Assembly (NCBI RefSeq): GCF_013336795.1
Contig: NZ_JAAFZT010000050.1
Location: 499-64,498, forward strand
From: Alteripontixanthobacter muriae
GTDB taxonomy: Bacteria; Pseudomonadota; Alphaproteobacteria; Sphingomonadales; Sphingomonadaceae
Reading direction: 5' to 3'
DNA: 64,000 nt
Shown here: in pieces, positions 16,375-25,992 of the stretch
Position numbering within the stretch: position 1 is the first letter of the stretch
How the letters are laid out: each line of letters begins with the position of its first letter
The notes under the pieces: model-generated
Told to the model about the DNA's origin: nothing
The model's input: only the letters and a program-made list of their open reading frames with translations
The model's database searches: none
Translations under genes and position numbers: made by a program

Positions 16375-16627
16375 CCTTCTGAGCGAAGATCAGATGAGCG
16401 ACTGCAAAGGTGAGGGCTGATGCTCTACACGCTCCTCAAGACCAATGAGCTGCTGGGCAACAAGGGCTAGAATGTCGACTGCTTCCGTGCCGCTCTTGCC
16501 GCTCTCGGGACCACCCTGCTCGTCGAGAAAGGCGAGCGAGAAATACCTCTGGTCTCCCGCTCCGCTGATCTTTAAACCCTTTTATCGCCAGCTCGGCTCT
16601 TAAACTTCCGCGGCTCAGGAGATGATT

Positions 16628-17050
16628 ATGGCTAAGCAGACTGTGGATGCCTCCAGGCGATCATTGGCTGAGATCGAGAGCGATCTTCTAAAATCCGAGG
16701 CTGCATACAATGACGCCGACACCCGAATGAAGGCTGCAGAGCGTGAGCGACAAAGCGCTTTGGAGACTATCAACCTTCATCAGGGAGAGCTTGATACCGC
16801 GCTGGCCACGCTTCGACAGAGGAGCACGCCGGGATCACGCTGGCGTTCAGGGGACCAGCCGAAGGAAGTCCTCTCATTAGACCGGGAGAGTGAGCTGCCG
16901 GGAAATAGTGAGGACGCAGAGCAAAGCACAGGTTCTCTTTCGGCACCCACCGTCAAGTCTGTTTCCGCGCACTTCGACCGCCTAAAATTTCACGCAAAGC
17001 AAAACGCACCTGAAGAGCAGCCGAGGACCTTGAGGCGTTCCCCAAATTAA
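16628..17050 (+). CDS. Hypothetical coiled-coil protein
   Basis: The 140-residue product has a long charged helical, probably coiled-coil, N-terminal half (about residues 8-65: SLAEIESDLLKSEAAYNDAD, MKAAERERQSALETINLHQG) and a polar, disordered-looking C-terminal half. ATG 16628 is preferred over ATG 16622 because AGGAG at 16617-16621 then sits 6 bases away. There is no export signal. I do not recognise a family. The 253 bp before it (16375-16627) hold no gene I can support. Confidence 0.5.
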   Translation: MAKQTVDASRRSLAEIESDLLKSEAAYNDADTRMKAAERERQSALETINLHQGELDTALATLRQRSTPGSRWRSGDQPKEVLSLDRESELPGNSEDAEQSTGSLSAPTVKSVSAHFDRLKFHAKQNAPEEQPRTLRRSPN

Positions 17051-17101
17051 GCTGCTTTCAAAATAAGTCTGGATTGGGAGATCCGCCAACCACATCGCTC
17101 C

Positions 17102-17479
17102 TTAGCCAGAAGCGGACTGATTGCTTGCTTCCTTCTTGCGGAGCGACAGCAGCTCGAGCATCGCATATTCCTTGCCGGTCACGTGAATACGCGCGCCATC
17201 AACATCGACGGTCTTGGCGTCAACGTTTACAGCGATCCGACCGGTGTGGATGAACGACTGGGTGTGGCCATTAGAGCGGCGCACAACGGCGTAGATTCGA
17301 GCTACCAACTCAGCGCGATGAAACGGCTTGGTCACGTAATCGTCGGCGCCAAAGTCGAAGCTGCGGATCTTGGATTCGATTTCGGCGACGCCCGACAGGA
17401 TCAGCACTGGCGTCCTTACCTTGGCGATGCGCGATATTCCAAATATCTGCTGACCAAGGCTGTCTGCGCTCACTGGCAC
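17102..17479 (-). pseudogene. CtrA-like response regulator fragment
   Basis: Residues 17-115 of this frame match the middle of the alphaproteobacterial cell-cycle regulator Ctr[32 protein letters not shown] and the linker into the DNA-binding domain ([29 protein letters not shown]). The start of the receiver, including the phospho-acceptor aspartate, and the winged-helix recognition part are missing, and both ends run into unrelated sequence. It is a relic of a second ctrA-like gene, not the essential one. It lies in the same scar zone as the IS3 and receptor remnants. Confidence 0.75.
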
Positions 17480-17941
17480 AACAGATCCGGTCCTTATTTG
17501 AACCGCGTAATTCAGGCTGCCGCCAAGATGAGCTGATGCTCACCGAAGTGGCATAGAGATCATCATTCGGCAAAGCTGTGATGAGCCAGTCCTGCACCCT
17601 TGCGCGGCGAACCTTTAGACCGGCGACCAGGCCGTAGCTTAGCACCAGCGCCGCAAGCAGTATCCCAGTACGGGTTGAAATTCACCGTTTTCTCCCGGTG
17701 AGCAGCCTTGTTGCGAAGCAGGCGCCACTAGTAGGCGGCCGTACGCGAAAGATCGCGCAGGCGCGGCCACGCGGCCGATTACCGCGAACTGCCAAGTGAT
17801 CTTATGTTAAATCAGGCTTGAGCCGCGCGCTGTTCCCCCTTGGAGCATTTCGCATTTCGCCCAACCCAAAACGAACGACTGGACTCCTCCGGCAAGCCGA
17901 GCATTGGTGGTGTTGCTAATCGCGGCCGACGACGGCTGCCG

Positions 17942-17968
17942 CCCCGGATGATAGCACATCATCGGGGC
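17942..17968. repeat. Imperfect inverted repeat upstream of DUF3489 gene
   Basis: The arms CCCCGGATGAT and ATCATCGGGG pair around a loop of AGCAC, with one unpaired base. Together with the palindrome 13 bp downstream it gives the region strong secondary structure. It could be a transcription terminator remnant, an operator or part of a recombinase site. No T-run follows, so a classical terminator is unlikely. Confidence 0.5.
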
Positions 17969-17980
17969 TGTGGGTGGTGG

Positions 17981-17999
17981 GAGCGGCACGGTGCCGCTC
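17981..17999. promoter_or_regulatory. Perfect 9-1-9 palindrome before the DUF3489 start
   Basis: GAGCGGCAC and GTGCCGCTC are exact inverted complements around one central G, ending 16 bp before the ATG of the DUF3489 gene. Size, symmetry and position fit a dimeric repressor operator or a serine-recombinase core-flanking site. The small DNA-binding-like DUF3489 protein just downstream could be the binder. No direct evidence separates these options. Confidence 0.45.
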
Positions 18000-18015
18000 A
18001 GATGGAGTCCACCAC

Positions 18016-18270
18016 ATGCCGAATACAAACATCTCTGCCGAACCTGATGCTGCCATCGCGCCGCGTCCAACCAGCAAGTCCGCAGCCGTCGTCGAGTTGC
18101 TGCGCCAACCCGAGGGAGTGACGCTCGAGCAGCTCACCGTTGCCACGGGCTGGCAACCTCACACAGCGCGCGCCGCACTGACGGGTCTGAAAAAGAAAGG
18201 CCATAGCGTCGAGCGAACAAAAGAAGATGGGGTCAGCCGCTACCGCATCACTGCAGGCACCAGTCAGTGA
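18016..18270 (+). CDS. DUF3489 domain protein
   Basis: The 84-residue product has a disordered start and then a compact helix-turn-helix-like DUF3489 domain: KSAAVVELLRQPEGVTLEQL, ATGWQPHTARAALTGLKKKG and a final GVSRYRI strand. This resembles a small winged helix. I chose ATG 18016 because the domain and its usual N-terminal tail start there; the frame upstream covers the palindrome. It overlaps the DUF2924 gene by 4 bp. DUF3489-DUF2924-recombinase trios recur in alphaproteobacteria, and the protein may regulate the cassette or assist recombination; its role is unknown. Confidence 0.8.
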   Translation: MPNTNISAEPDAAIAPRPTSKSAAVVELLRQPEGVTLEQLTVATGWQPHTARAALTGLKKKGHSVERTKEDGVSRYRITAGTSQ

Positions 18271-18681
18271 CCCGTCTTGAGAAGGAACTCGCCGCCGTTG
18301 AGGTTATGTCGGCTGAGCAGCTTCGGGCGCAGTGGAGCAAGCTTGATCCCGCTGCGCCCCCCAACGTCGCCATACCTCTGCTTCGCTTACTGGTCGCTCA
18401 CCGTCTGCAGGAAAAGCGCGAAGGAAAACTGCCGGCACTGGTCAGACGAGAGCTGACGCGCTTGGCGAAATCGGGCGAGGGCAGCGGGGCGCCTGCCATT
18501 CGCCAGAAACTGTCGCCTGGTGCCCGCCTGCTGCGCGAGTGGAACGGCCAGACGCTGCTCGTCGAAGTGCTGGAAACCGGATTTCGGTTCCAGGACCGGG
18601 AGTGGAATTCGCTGAGCGAGATCGCCCGCCACGTCACCGGCACACCGAGATCGGGTCCGCGGTTTTTTGGGCTCACCGCCA

Positions 18682-18689
<8 letters not shown>
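18267..18689 (+). CDS. DUF2924 domain protein
   Basis: The 140-residue product matches DUF2924 proteins: a helical N-terminal half (EQLRAQWSKLDP, LLRLLVAHRLQEK) and the conserved end LLREWNGQTLLVEVLETGF, FQDREWNSLSEIARHVTG, TPRSGPRFFGL. The C-terminal part suggests a small DNA-binding fold. It lies between DUF3489 and the recombinase with overlaps on both sides (4 and 8 bp), so the three are co-translated. Biochemical function is not known; an accessory role in site-specific recombination is the natural guess. Confidence 0.85.
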
Positions 18690-20382
<1,693 letters not shown>

Positions 20383-20476
20383 GGATCCGGCCCTTGTTCG
20401 CGTCAGTCAGCGGGGTTGAGAATGGTTTCAAAAAGCTGGTCGGGACTTGTGCCCGCCATGCGCGCTTGCTGCCGCT

Positions 20477-20734
20477 ATGGCTACTTCCTTGAATCCGACC
20501 GATTACAGAGCTGAGCACGAGCAGATTGTCTCAGCGTTGTTCGGCCTGCTTACAGCCAGGCCTGAGGATGGCGCAGCACTTGCAGTGGAAGGGCAGGGGG
20601 TGGGCGGACAACGAGGTAAGTCAGAGCTGGTGTCCTCGGTCAGCGTGTTGCTTGAAGAGGCTGCCATATTGAACCAGGCGATCTCGACCATTCTCATGCT
20701 GGCAGCAGGCAGTCCTGGCTCAAATGTTGAGTAG
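20477..20734 (+). CDS. Hypothetical small protein
   Basis: An 85-residue frame starting MATSLNPTDYRAEHEQIV is mostly helical, with a glycine-rich middle and no membrane segment or known motif. It follows the recombinase by about 95 bp in the same direction and could be cassette cargo. Its helical regions look like real protein, but there is no clear ribosome binding site, so it remains uncertain. Confidence 0.4.
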   Translation: MATSLNPTDYRAEHEQIVSALFGLLTARPEDGAALAVEGQGVGGQRGKSELVSSVSVLLEEAAILNQAISTILMLAAGSPGSNVE

Positions 20735-20808
20735 TTCACCCGGAGTTAAGCCAAGAGTAACGCGCCGGACATTGGGCCTTCGGCAGACTGTCCGCTTACG
20801 GCAGCGAA

Positions 20809-21825
20809 CTAAACGATCCGGACGAGCTGCCCCTTAGGCCCTGCATCCTCGAACTGGGTACCACGCCCTGTAAAAAGCGCGATTATGTCAGCCGCAGTGC
20901 GGGTGTGCTGGCTGATCTTAACGCTCGTGAATGCACCACCGCCGGCTAGCGCCATCGGAAGCAGAAGCTGATCCTGCAAATACGGCCCGGCGAAAGCGCC
21001 GGACGCTTCGTAACCCGCCATCCGCTTGCCTGCCGTCCTGCCGATGCGTTCGGCGGACAGGCCCAGCTTACCGAAACCGGACACAATCTCGGTGACGTTC
21101 TCGAAGCCCGATTCCAGGATCAGGGCAATGCCCGGGCCCTGATCGGCAGGCAGCTCGCGCAGGACGATCGCGTCGTTGCTCCAATCGGGCAAGCTCTTGA
21201 GCGCCGCCTTGCGGAAGCGTGCCGCTATCGTGTCGTCGAGCGATGCATAAAGAACCGAGCCGGAGCGACCGGTGGGTTCGCCGCGATCTATGCATTCGAT
21301 CCGCCGCAGCGGTGCAGGTTCGATATCAATTTCGATACGACCGCCACCACGCGGGAAGAAACCGTGCCTCTTGATCCGCATGCCGACCTTCGGTCCCATC
21401 CGCGCAAACACGGGCAGGAAGCACTTTTCGATGAAGTCGAACGGGGGCGCCATCGATGCATGGGTTCCGCCCTCGATCACAAGGTGGGAGGGCTTGTCCG
21501 CAAGCGCCAGCGGTACCAACACCGTCTGAAGCACAAGCGCCGTCGAACCCGCTGTGCCAACGGCGAAGCTGTAATCGCCACCCGTCACGCTGCCGGGCCG
21601 GAAGATGATGCGGCTGGAGCCGAGCTCCATTCCTTCGCACTCCGCCCCGCCGATCATGCACGCCGCTTCGATCGCGGTCAGATGCTGGCGCATCAGCCCC
21701 GGCTGATCGCGCCCGCCGCGAATATTCTCGATTGTGAAAGGCTCACCGGTAACCAGCGACAGCGCGCACGCATTGCGCAGCACCTGTCCGCCGCCCTCTC
21801 CTTCAGAGCCGTCGATCGTAACCAT
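20809..21825 (-). CDS. rtcA: RNA 3'-terminal phosphate cyclase RtcA
   Basis: RtcA converts RNA 3'-phosphate ends to 2',3'-cyclic phosphates through an RtcA-AMP intermediate. The 338-residue length is normal. The N-terminal DGSEGEGGGQVLRNACALS is diagnostic, and the nucleophilic histidine is seen in SQHTRTAADIIALF near residue 312, with RGGRDQPGL and RGGGRIEI also typical. It lies 43 bp downstream of rtcB in the same direction and is presumably co-transcribed from the sigma-54 promoter at 23195-23210. With RtcB it forms an RNA repair pair induced under conditions sensed by RtcR. Confidence 0.95.
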   Translation of the reverse strand: MVTIDGSEGEGGGQVLRNACALSLVTGEPFTIENIRGGRDQPGLMRQHLTAIEAACMIGGAECEGMELGSSRIIFRPGSVTGGDYSFAVGTAGSTALVLQTVLVPLALADKPSHLVIEGGTHASMAPPFDFIEKCFLPVFARMGPKVGMRIKRHGFFPRGGGRIEIDIEPAPLRRIECIDRGEPTGRSGSVLYASLDDTIAARFRKAALKSLPDWSNDAIVLRELPADQGPGIALILESGFENVTEIVSGFGKLGLSAERIGRTAGKRMAGYEASGAFAGPYLQDQLLLPMALAGGGAFTSVKISQHTRTAADIIALFTGRGTQFEDAGPKGQLVRIV

Positions 21826-21868
21826 TGTTCTGTTCCTGCAAATTTCGCCGATGGCAGCTTGAAGGGCG

Positions 21869-23095
21869 TCACCCCTTCACGCATACCACCTGTTTGAGCG
21901 TGTGCACGATTTCGACCAAATCGGCCTGCGCGGCCATGACCTTTTCGATCGGCTTGTAGGCCTTGGGCGTTTCATCGATCACGCCCACGTCTTTCCGGCA
22001 CTCGACCCCCTGCGTATCTGCGATGTGCTCTTCAAGCGACACCTCCTTCTTCGCCTGGGTACGGCTCATAATCCGGCCTGCGCCATGCGAGCAGCTGTCG
22101 AAGCTGTCGGCATTGCCCAGCCCGCGTACGATGAAGCTTTTCGCGCCCATCGAGCCTGGGATGATGCCAAGCGTTCCCTTGGCCGCGCGCACTGCACCCT
22201 TGCGGGTAACGAGCACATTTTCGCCAAAGTGGTTTTCGCGCGTCACGTAATTGTGATGGCAATTAACCGCTTCGCATTCGGCCTGGAAGGGCTTGGCGAT
22301 CTGGCCCCGCAGCGCGGCAATGACATGGGTCATCATCACGTGGCGGTTGAGTTTGGCGAAGTCCTGCGCCCATTCGACCGCCTCGACATAATTGTCGAAA
22401 TGATCGGTTCCCTCGGGGAAATAGGCGAGGTCCTCGTCGGGCAGGTTGATGTGCCACTTGCGCATGTCCTGCTTAGCGAGTTCAATGAAGAAGCGCCCGA
22501 TCGCATTGCCCACGCCGCGGCTGCCGGAGTGAAGCATTACCCACACGCGCTGATCCTCGTCGAGGCACAGCTCGATGAAGTGGTTGCCCGTTCCCAGCGT
22601 GCCCAGATGGACAAGATGGTTGGAGCGTTGGAACTTGGGGTAGCTCGCCGCGATCCGGTCGAACCGCTGGACGAGCGTTGCCCAGGCTTCGATCGCTTCG
22701 GTGGGCGGATCCCCCCACGCACCCTTGTCTCGCCCGCCGCGTCCCGAAGAACGCCCATGCGGTACGGCCCGCTCGATGGCCGAGCGAATACCCTCGAGAT
22801 TGTCTGGCAGATCGCTCGCCATCAGCGAGGTGCGCGCAGCCATCATGCCGCAGCCGATATCGACACCAACCGCCGCCGGGATCACCGCACCTTTGGTCGG
22901 GATAACAGAGCCTACTGTCGCACCGATACCGACATGGACGTCGGGCATCGCCGCGACGTGCTTGAAGATGAACGGCATTTTCGCCGCACGGCCAAGCTGC
23001 TCACGCGCCTTGTCGTCCACAGGCACGCCCCGCGTCCACATCTTGATCGGCGATGCACCGTCAACTTCGTACAATTCGTATCCGGTCTGCGTCAT
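21869..23095 (-). CDS. rtcB: RNA ligase RtcB
   Basis: RtcB joins RNA 3'-phosphate or cyclic-phosphate ends to 5'-OH ends using GTP and Mn2+. The 408-residue product shows the metal sites GVDIGCGM and LGTLGTGNHFIE, LHSGSRGVGN, and the guanylated histidine in CSHGAGRIMSR near residue 328. I chose ATG 23095 (MTQTGYELYEVDGA); the longer frame upstream would run across the sigma-54 promoter. It is the first gene of the rtcBA operon, divergent from rtcR. Homologues act in tRNA and rRNA repair and stress responses. Confidence 0.95.
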   Translation of the reverse strand: MTQTGYELYEVDGASPIKMWTRGVPVDDKAREQLGRAAKMPFIFKHVAAMPDVHVGIGATVGSVIPTKGAVIPAAVGVDIGCGMMAARTSLMASDLPDNLEGIRSAIERAVPHGRSSGRGGRDKGAWGDPPTEAIEAWATLVQRFDRIAASYPKFQRSNHLVHLGTLGTGNHFIELCLDEDQRVWVMLHSGSRGVGNAIGRFFIELAKQDMRKWHINLPDEDLAYFPEGTDHFDNYVEAVEWAQDFAKLNRHVMMTHVIAALRGQIAKPFQAECEAVNCHHNYVTRENHFGENVLVTRKGAVRAAKGTLGIIPGSMGAKSFIVRGLGNADSFDSCSHGAGRIMSRTQAKKEVSLEEHIADTQGVECRKDVGVIDETPKAYKPIEKVMAAQADLVEIVHTLKQVVCVKG

Positions 23096-23194
23096 GTTTG
23101 AATTCCCTTGCGAGCCCGTTGGGGGTGGTCGGCCCATTCCGACCACCCCGGCCTCGTCGCTACCGGGTGTTCGAGGACCCGGCCCTCTCATCAT

Positions 23195-23210
23195 TGCAAC
23201 GGGCGTGCCA
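23195..23210 (-). promoter_or_regulatory. Sigma-54 (-24/-12) promoter of rtcBA
   Basis: On the minus strand this reads TGGCACGCCCGTTGCA, an essentially perfect match to the sigma-54 consensus TGGCACG-N4-TTGCA with correct GG/GC spacing. It lies 100 bp upstream of the rtcB ATG, giving a leader of about 85-90 nt. The divergently encoded RtcR has the GAFTGA loop that contacts sigma-54, which supports the assignment strongly. Confidence 0.9.
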
Positions 23211-23330
23211 GTCTGGCTGGCGCGCTCCAAATTGCAGCGTATGCTTCTGATATAGAAGCAAACTAGTCATGCTACCCATCTGTCGTTCGATAGGCGCGCG
23301 GCCGCATTTGCTATCGCATTGTATCGTACA

Positions 23331-23346
23331 TTATCCTACAGGATAA
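23331..23346. promoter_or_regulatory. Palindrome directly upstream of rtcR, possible operator
   Basis: TTATCCT and AGGATAA are exact inverted complements around the 2-bp spacer AC, ending 2 bp before the rtcR ATG. It also overlaps the place where a ribosome binding site would be expected, and AGGATAA may serve as one. The site could bind RtcR (autoregulation or part of the activator site for rtcBA, about 125 bp from its promoter) or another dimeric regulator. Function is inferred from symmetry and position only. Confidence 0.45.
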
Positions 23347-23348
23347 CA

Positions 23349-24938
23349 ATGTCCAAAACTACAGTTATAGGCTTTCTCGGCTCTACGCTCGATGCCAGTA
23401 AGCGAGATGCGTCGCGCTGGAGCAAATGGCGGCCAACGGTGGGGCTCTGCATGCAGCCGGATCTGCGCGTGGATCGGCTGGTCCTGCTGCACGGTGCCCA
23501 GCACGAAAGTCTTGCCCAGTACATTGCCGAGGATATTGCCGCCGTGTCGCCAGAGACGGTATTCGAGCCGCATGCGATCAGTTTCGATGATGCATGGGAT
23601 TTCGAGGAGGTTTACACCGAGCTACTCGATTTCGCGCAAGACTTCGATTTCGAGCCCGAAAGCGAAGACTATCTCGTCCACATCACCACCGGCACTCATG
23701 TCGCGCAGATATGCCTGTTCCTGCTGACTGAAGCGCGCTTCATTCCCGGAAAACTGCTTCAGACCCAGCCGAAGCGCGGTAAGCCTGAGCCATCGGGCGT
23801 ATGGAATGCGATCGATCTCGATCTTTCGCGCTACGACAGCATCGCTCGGCGTTTTGCCGAGGGCAGCCGCACGAGCACGTCCTTCCTAAAGGGCGGGATC
23901 GAGACGAGGAACGTGCGCTTCAACACGATGATCGACGAAATCGAGCAGGTCGCCTCGCGCTCTTCCGCGCCGCTCTTGCTGATGGGGCCGACGGGCGCAG
24001 GCAAGAGCTTGCTGGCGCGCCGCATATACGAGCTCAAGGTCGATCGGCGTCGGCTCTCAGGTCCCCTTGTCGAGGTGAACTGCGCCACGCTGACAGGGGA
24101 CAGCGCAATGTCGGCGCTGTTCGGGCACCGCAAAGGTGCCTTTACCGGCGCGATTGCCGAGCGCGATGGCCTCCTGCGCCGCGCCGATGGAGGGCTGCTG
24201 TTCCTCGATGAGATCGGCGAACTCGGGCTGGACGAACAGGCGATGATCCTGCGCGCAGTGGAGGAAGGCCGATTCCTGCCCGTGGGATCGGACAAGGAAG
24301 CCTGGAGCAGTTTCCAGCTTATCGCCGGGACCAATCGCGATCTCGTCGCCGCTGTCGGCGAGGGCAGATTCCGCGACGATCTGTTCGCGCGGCTCAACCT
24401 TTGGACCTTTGACCTGCCTGGCCTCGCCGACCGGGTCGAGGATATCGAGCCGAATGTGGATTTCGAGCTCGACCGCTTTGCATCTGCCGAAGACACGCGC
24501 GTCACGTTCAACAGGGAGGCGCGCGAGCGGTATCTTGCATTCGCTGCCAGTCCGGCAACGGCGTGGCGTGGCAATTTTCGCGACCTCTCCGCAAGCATCA
24601 CGCGCATGGCCACCCTCAGCCCGGACGGTCGCATCGATCGGCGGACGGTAGATGCCGAAATCGGCCGGTTGGAAAAGCTGTGGAGCGGCAGCTCGTCGAG
24701 AAAATCTGAAGACGATCTTTTGCTAGTTCTGCCAGCCGAGGAGATCGGCGAACTCGATCCCTTCGACCGCGCACAGCTGGCTGAGGTCATCGCCACTTGC
24801 CGTCGCTGCCGGACGCTCTCCGCTGCCGGCCGCGAACTGTTTGCAGCGTCGCGGTTACGGCGCAAATCCACCAACGACGCCGACCGTCTTCGCAAATATC
24901 TGGCACGATTTGGACTGTCGTGGGACGATTTCGGGTGA
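23349..24938 (+). CDS. rtcR: Sigma-54-dependent transcriptional activator RtcR (CARF-AAA+)
   Basis: The 529-residue product has the RtcR N-terminal CARF-type sensor domain (about 1-180) with the ligand-site motif HITTGTHVAQIC, then a AAA+ domain with Walker A GPTGAGKS, the sigma-54-contact loop HRKGAFTGA, Walker B GGLLFLDEIGEL and an R-finger region, and a C-terminal helical DNA-binding part. Known RtcR proteins activate rtcBA when the CARF domain binds an RNA-end ligand such as a cyclic-phosphate-ended tRNA fragment. ATG 23349 begins the typical MSKTTVIGFLGS. It is divergent from rtcB, whose sigma-54 promoter lies between them. Confidence 0.95.
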   Translation: MSKTTVIGFLGSTLDASKRDASRWSKWRPTVGLCMQPDLRVDRLVLLHGAQHESLAQYIAEDIAAVSPETVFEPHAISFDDAWDFEEVYTELLDFAQDFDFEPESEDYLVHITTGTHVAQICLFLLTEARFIPGKLLQTQPKRGKPEPSGVWNAIDLDLSRYDSIARRFAEGSRTSTSFLKGGIETRNVRFNTMIDEIEQVASRSSAPLLLMGPTGAGKSLLARRIYELKVDRRRLSGPLVEVNCATLTGDSAMSALFGHRKGAFTGAIAERDGLLRRADGGLLFLDEIGELGLDEQAMILRAVEEGRFLPVGSDKEAWSSFQLIAGTNRDLVAAVGEGRFRDDLFARLNLWTFDLPGLADRVEDIEPNVDFELDRFASAEDTRVTFNREARERYLAFAASPATAWRGNFRDLSASITRMATLSPDGRIDRRTVDAEIGRLEKLWSGSSSRKSEDDLLLVLPAEEIGELDPFDRAQLAEVIATCRRCRTLSAAGRELFAASRLRRKSTNDADRLRKYLARFGLSWDDFG

Positions 24939-24950
24939 AGGGCTAGCGCC

Positions 24951-25235
24951 CTAATCGAGAACAGCCGCCAGGCGGGCGCGAGCCAGATTGACTTTATCGT
25001 GGAGCGAACTGGCAATGCCATTCTTCGGATTGCCGAGGATAACGGGCCCGGCATCCCCAAGGCGGACCGCAAGAGAATTTTCGAACCCTTCTTCACCACT
25101 CGCCGCGCCACGGGCGGAAGCGGCCTTGGGTTGCCAATCATTATGTCCTTGGTCGAAGCGGCGGGTGGCACGCTGTCCCTTGATGATACCTAAGTCGGCG
25201 CGCGTTTTGCGATCCAACTGCCGCCCGCGGAATGA
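24951..25235 (+). pseudogene. Histidine-kinase C-terminal fragment with internal stop
   Basis: The plus-strand frame encodes only the end of a HATPase domain: N box LIENSRQAGAS, EDNGPGIP, FEPFFTTR and GGSGLGLPIIMSLVEAAGG, followed by LDDT, TAA at 25191-25193, and then VGARFAIQLPP to TGA at 25235. Reading through the TAA restores the normal C-terminus, so it is a nonsense change (for example GAA to TAA). All upstream domains, including the phospho-acceptor histidine, are missing. The fragment starts 12 bp after rtcR and marks a deletion or insertion junction. Confidence 0.8.
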
Positions 25236-25248
25236 AATGGCGGGTTAT

Positions 25249-25376
25249 GGGCCGTTAGCAGAATGGCAGCTAACCTGCTTTCGGTGACCTAAAGCAGACG
25301 GTCTGCAATCGGCCCAAAAGCAGACGTTAGCAGCGTCCTTGCGGTCAGCGTCCGCTATTGGGCCGTTAGCTGCCGT
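25249..25376. repeat. Composite repeat with direct and inverted elements
   Basis: GGGCCGTTAGC occurs at 25249-25259 and 25360-25370, and AAAGCAGACG at 25291-25300 and 25317-25326. ATGGCAGCTAAC (25263-25274) is inverted as GTTAGCTGCCGT (25365-25376) with one mismatch. The element fills most of the gene-free stretch 25236-25563 and should fold into a hairpin. It resembles the small dispersed intergenic repeats of sphingomonads; a related flavour (AATGTCCGCTTTC) occurs near 39180. I see nothing coding here. Confidence 0.55.
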
Positions 25377-25515
25377 TCCGGTTTCGCGAAGCGAGATGAT
25401 GACAGCTGCCGTTCGAAATCAGCGTGAAGATGCAGTGGCCCTGAACCTATGAAGCGCCTGATGATGAAGGCGGCAGCAGTCCCACGCGCGAAGTGCCGGC
25501 GACATGGAGCCAGAG

Positions 25516-25540
25516 GGAACACATCGACCTTCTCTTCGCT
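25516..25540 (+). promoter_or_regulatory. Possible EcfG-type general stress promoter
   Basis: GGAAC (25516-25520) and CGCT (25537-25540) are separated by 16 bp, close to the alphaproteobacterial EcfG consensus GGAAC-N16/17-CGTT, with one mismatch in the -10. Transcription would begin about 17 nt before the EF-hand gene, whose AAGGAG at 25551-25556 would still be in the message. This is a weak match and not more than a candidate. Confidence 0.3.
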
Positions 25541-25563
25541 AAAGATGGTGAAGGAGAACGACT

Positions 25564-25992
25564 ATGAAGTGGACTATTCTTGGAATTGCCAGTCTAGCGA
25601 CAGCCGCCCCTGCGCTGGCGCAGACCCCAATTCCACAAGATGTGACTGATGGTATGTATGTAACAGTCGCCGAGGTGCGTTCCAACAGCATGGACACTTT
25701 CGAGGCTTTCGCTGGTCCCGACGGCGGGCCGATTTCAAAGCAGGAGTTTGTCTCGACGCAAGTTCCTACTGACGTTTACCCGAACAAGCCCGAAGGTCCG
25801 CAGCTAGAGCGTCTGTTTGGCCTCCTTGACGCAAATTCCGACGGGCAACTTACTCTCGGCGAATGGCGAAACCGGATTAACAAGGATCTCGGTTTTGCTG
25901 ACCAGAACAGCGATGGTCGCATTAGCATGAAGGAGCTCACCAATGCTCGGCAAAACATGAGCATCGGCGACACTTTGGGAATGGTTTTCTAA
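25564..25992 (+). CDS. Secreted EF-hand calcium-binding protein
   Basis: The 142-residue product has a signal peptide (MKWTILGIASLATAAPALA, cleaved before QTP) and two EF-hand loops near its end: LDANSDGQLTLGEW (about 94-107) and ADQNSDGRISMKEL (about 117-130), both with acidic residues at the calcium positions. It should be periplasmic or secreted and bind calcium. AAGGAG lies 8 bp before the ATG. It stands alone between the repeat region and the formate/nitrite-type channel. Similar small EF-hand proteins are common in sphingomonads without a known job. Confidence 0.85.
   Translation: MKWTILGIASLATAAPALAQTPIPQDVTDGMYVTVAEVRSNSMDTFEAFAGPDGGPISKQEFVSTQVPTDVYPNKPEGPQLERLFGLLDANSDGQLTLGEWRNRINKDLGFADQNSDGRISMKELTNARQNMSIGDTLGMVF

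Larger units (their letters stand above)
17480..18015. other. Gene-free stretch upstream of the recombinase cassette
   Basis: I see no convincing coding sequence here. The left half continues the debris of the ctrA-like fragment. The right half contains an imperfect hairpin at 17942-17968 and a tight palindrome at 17981-17999, listed separately. These probably belong to the control region or recombination site of the DUF3489-DUF2924-recombinase cassette that starts at 18016. Confidence 0.5.

Noticed and set aside
21902-23101. A 399-codon open frame antisense to rtcB
   Set aside because: It mirrors the well-supported rtcB gene, has no recognisable motif, and such long antisense frames are expected in GC-rich DNA.
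23349-23900. CARF domain as a sign of a CRISPR-Cas system
   Set aside because: This CARF domain belongs to RtcR, which regulates RNA repair. No CRISPR repeats or cas genes are present.
23831-25171. A 446-codon serine/arginine-rich open frame antisense to rtcR
   Set aside because: Low-complexity composition typical of a shadow frame; rtcR on the other strand has all AAA+ motifs.
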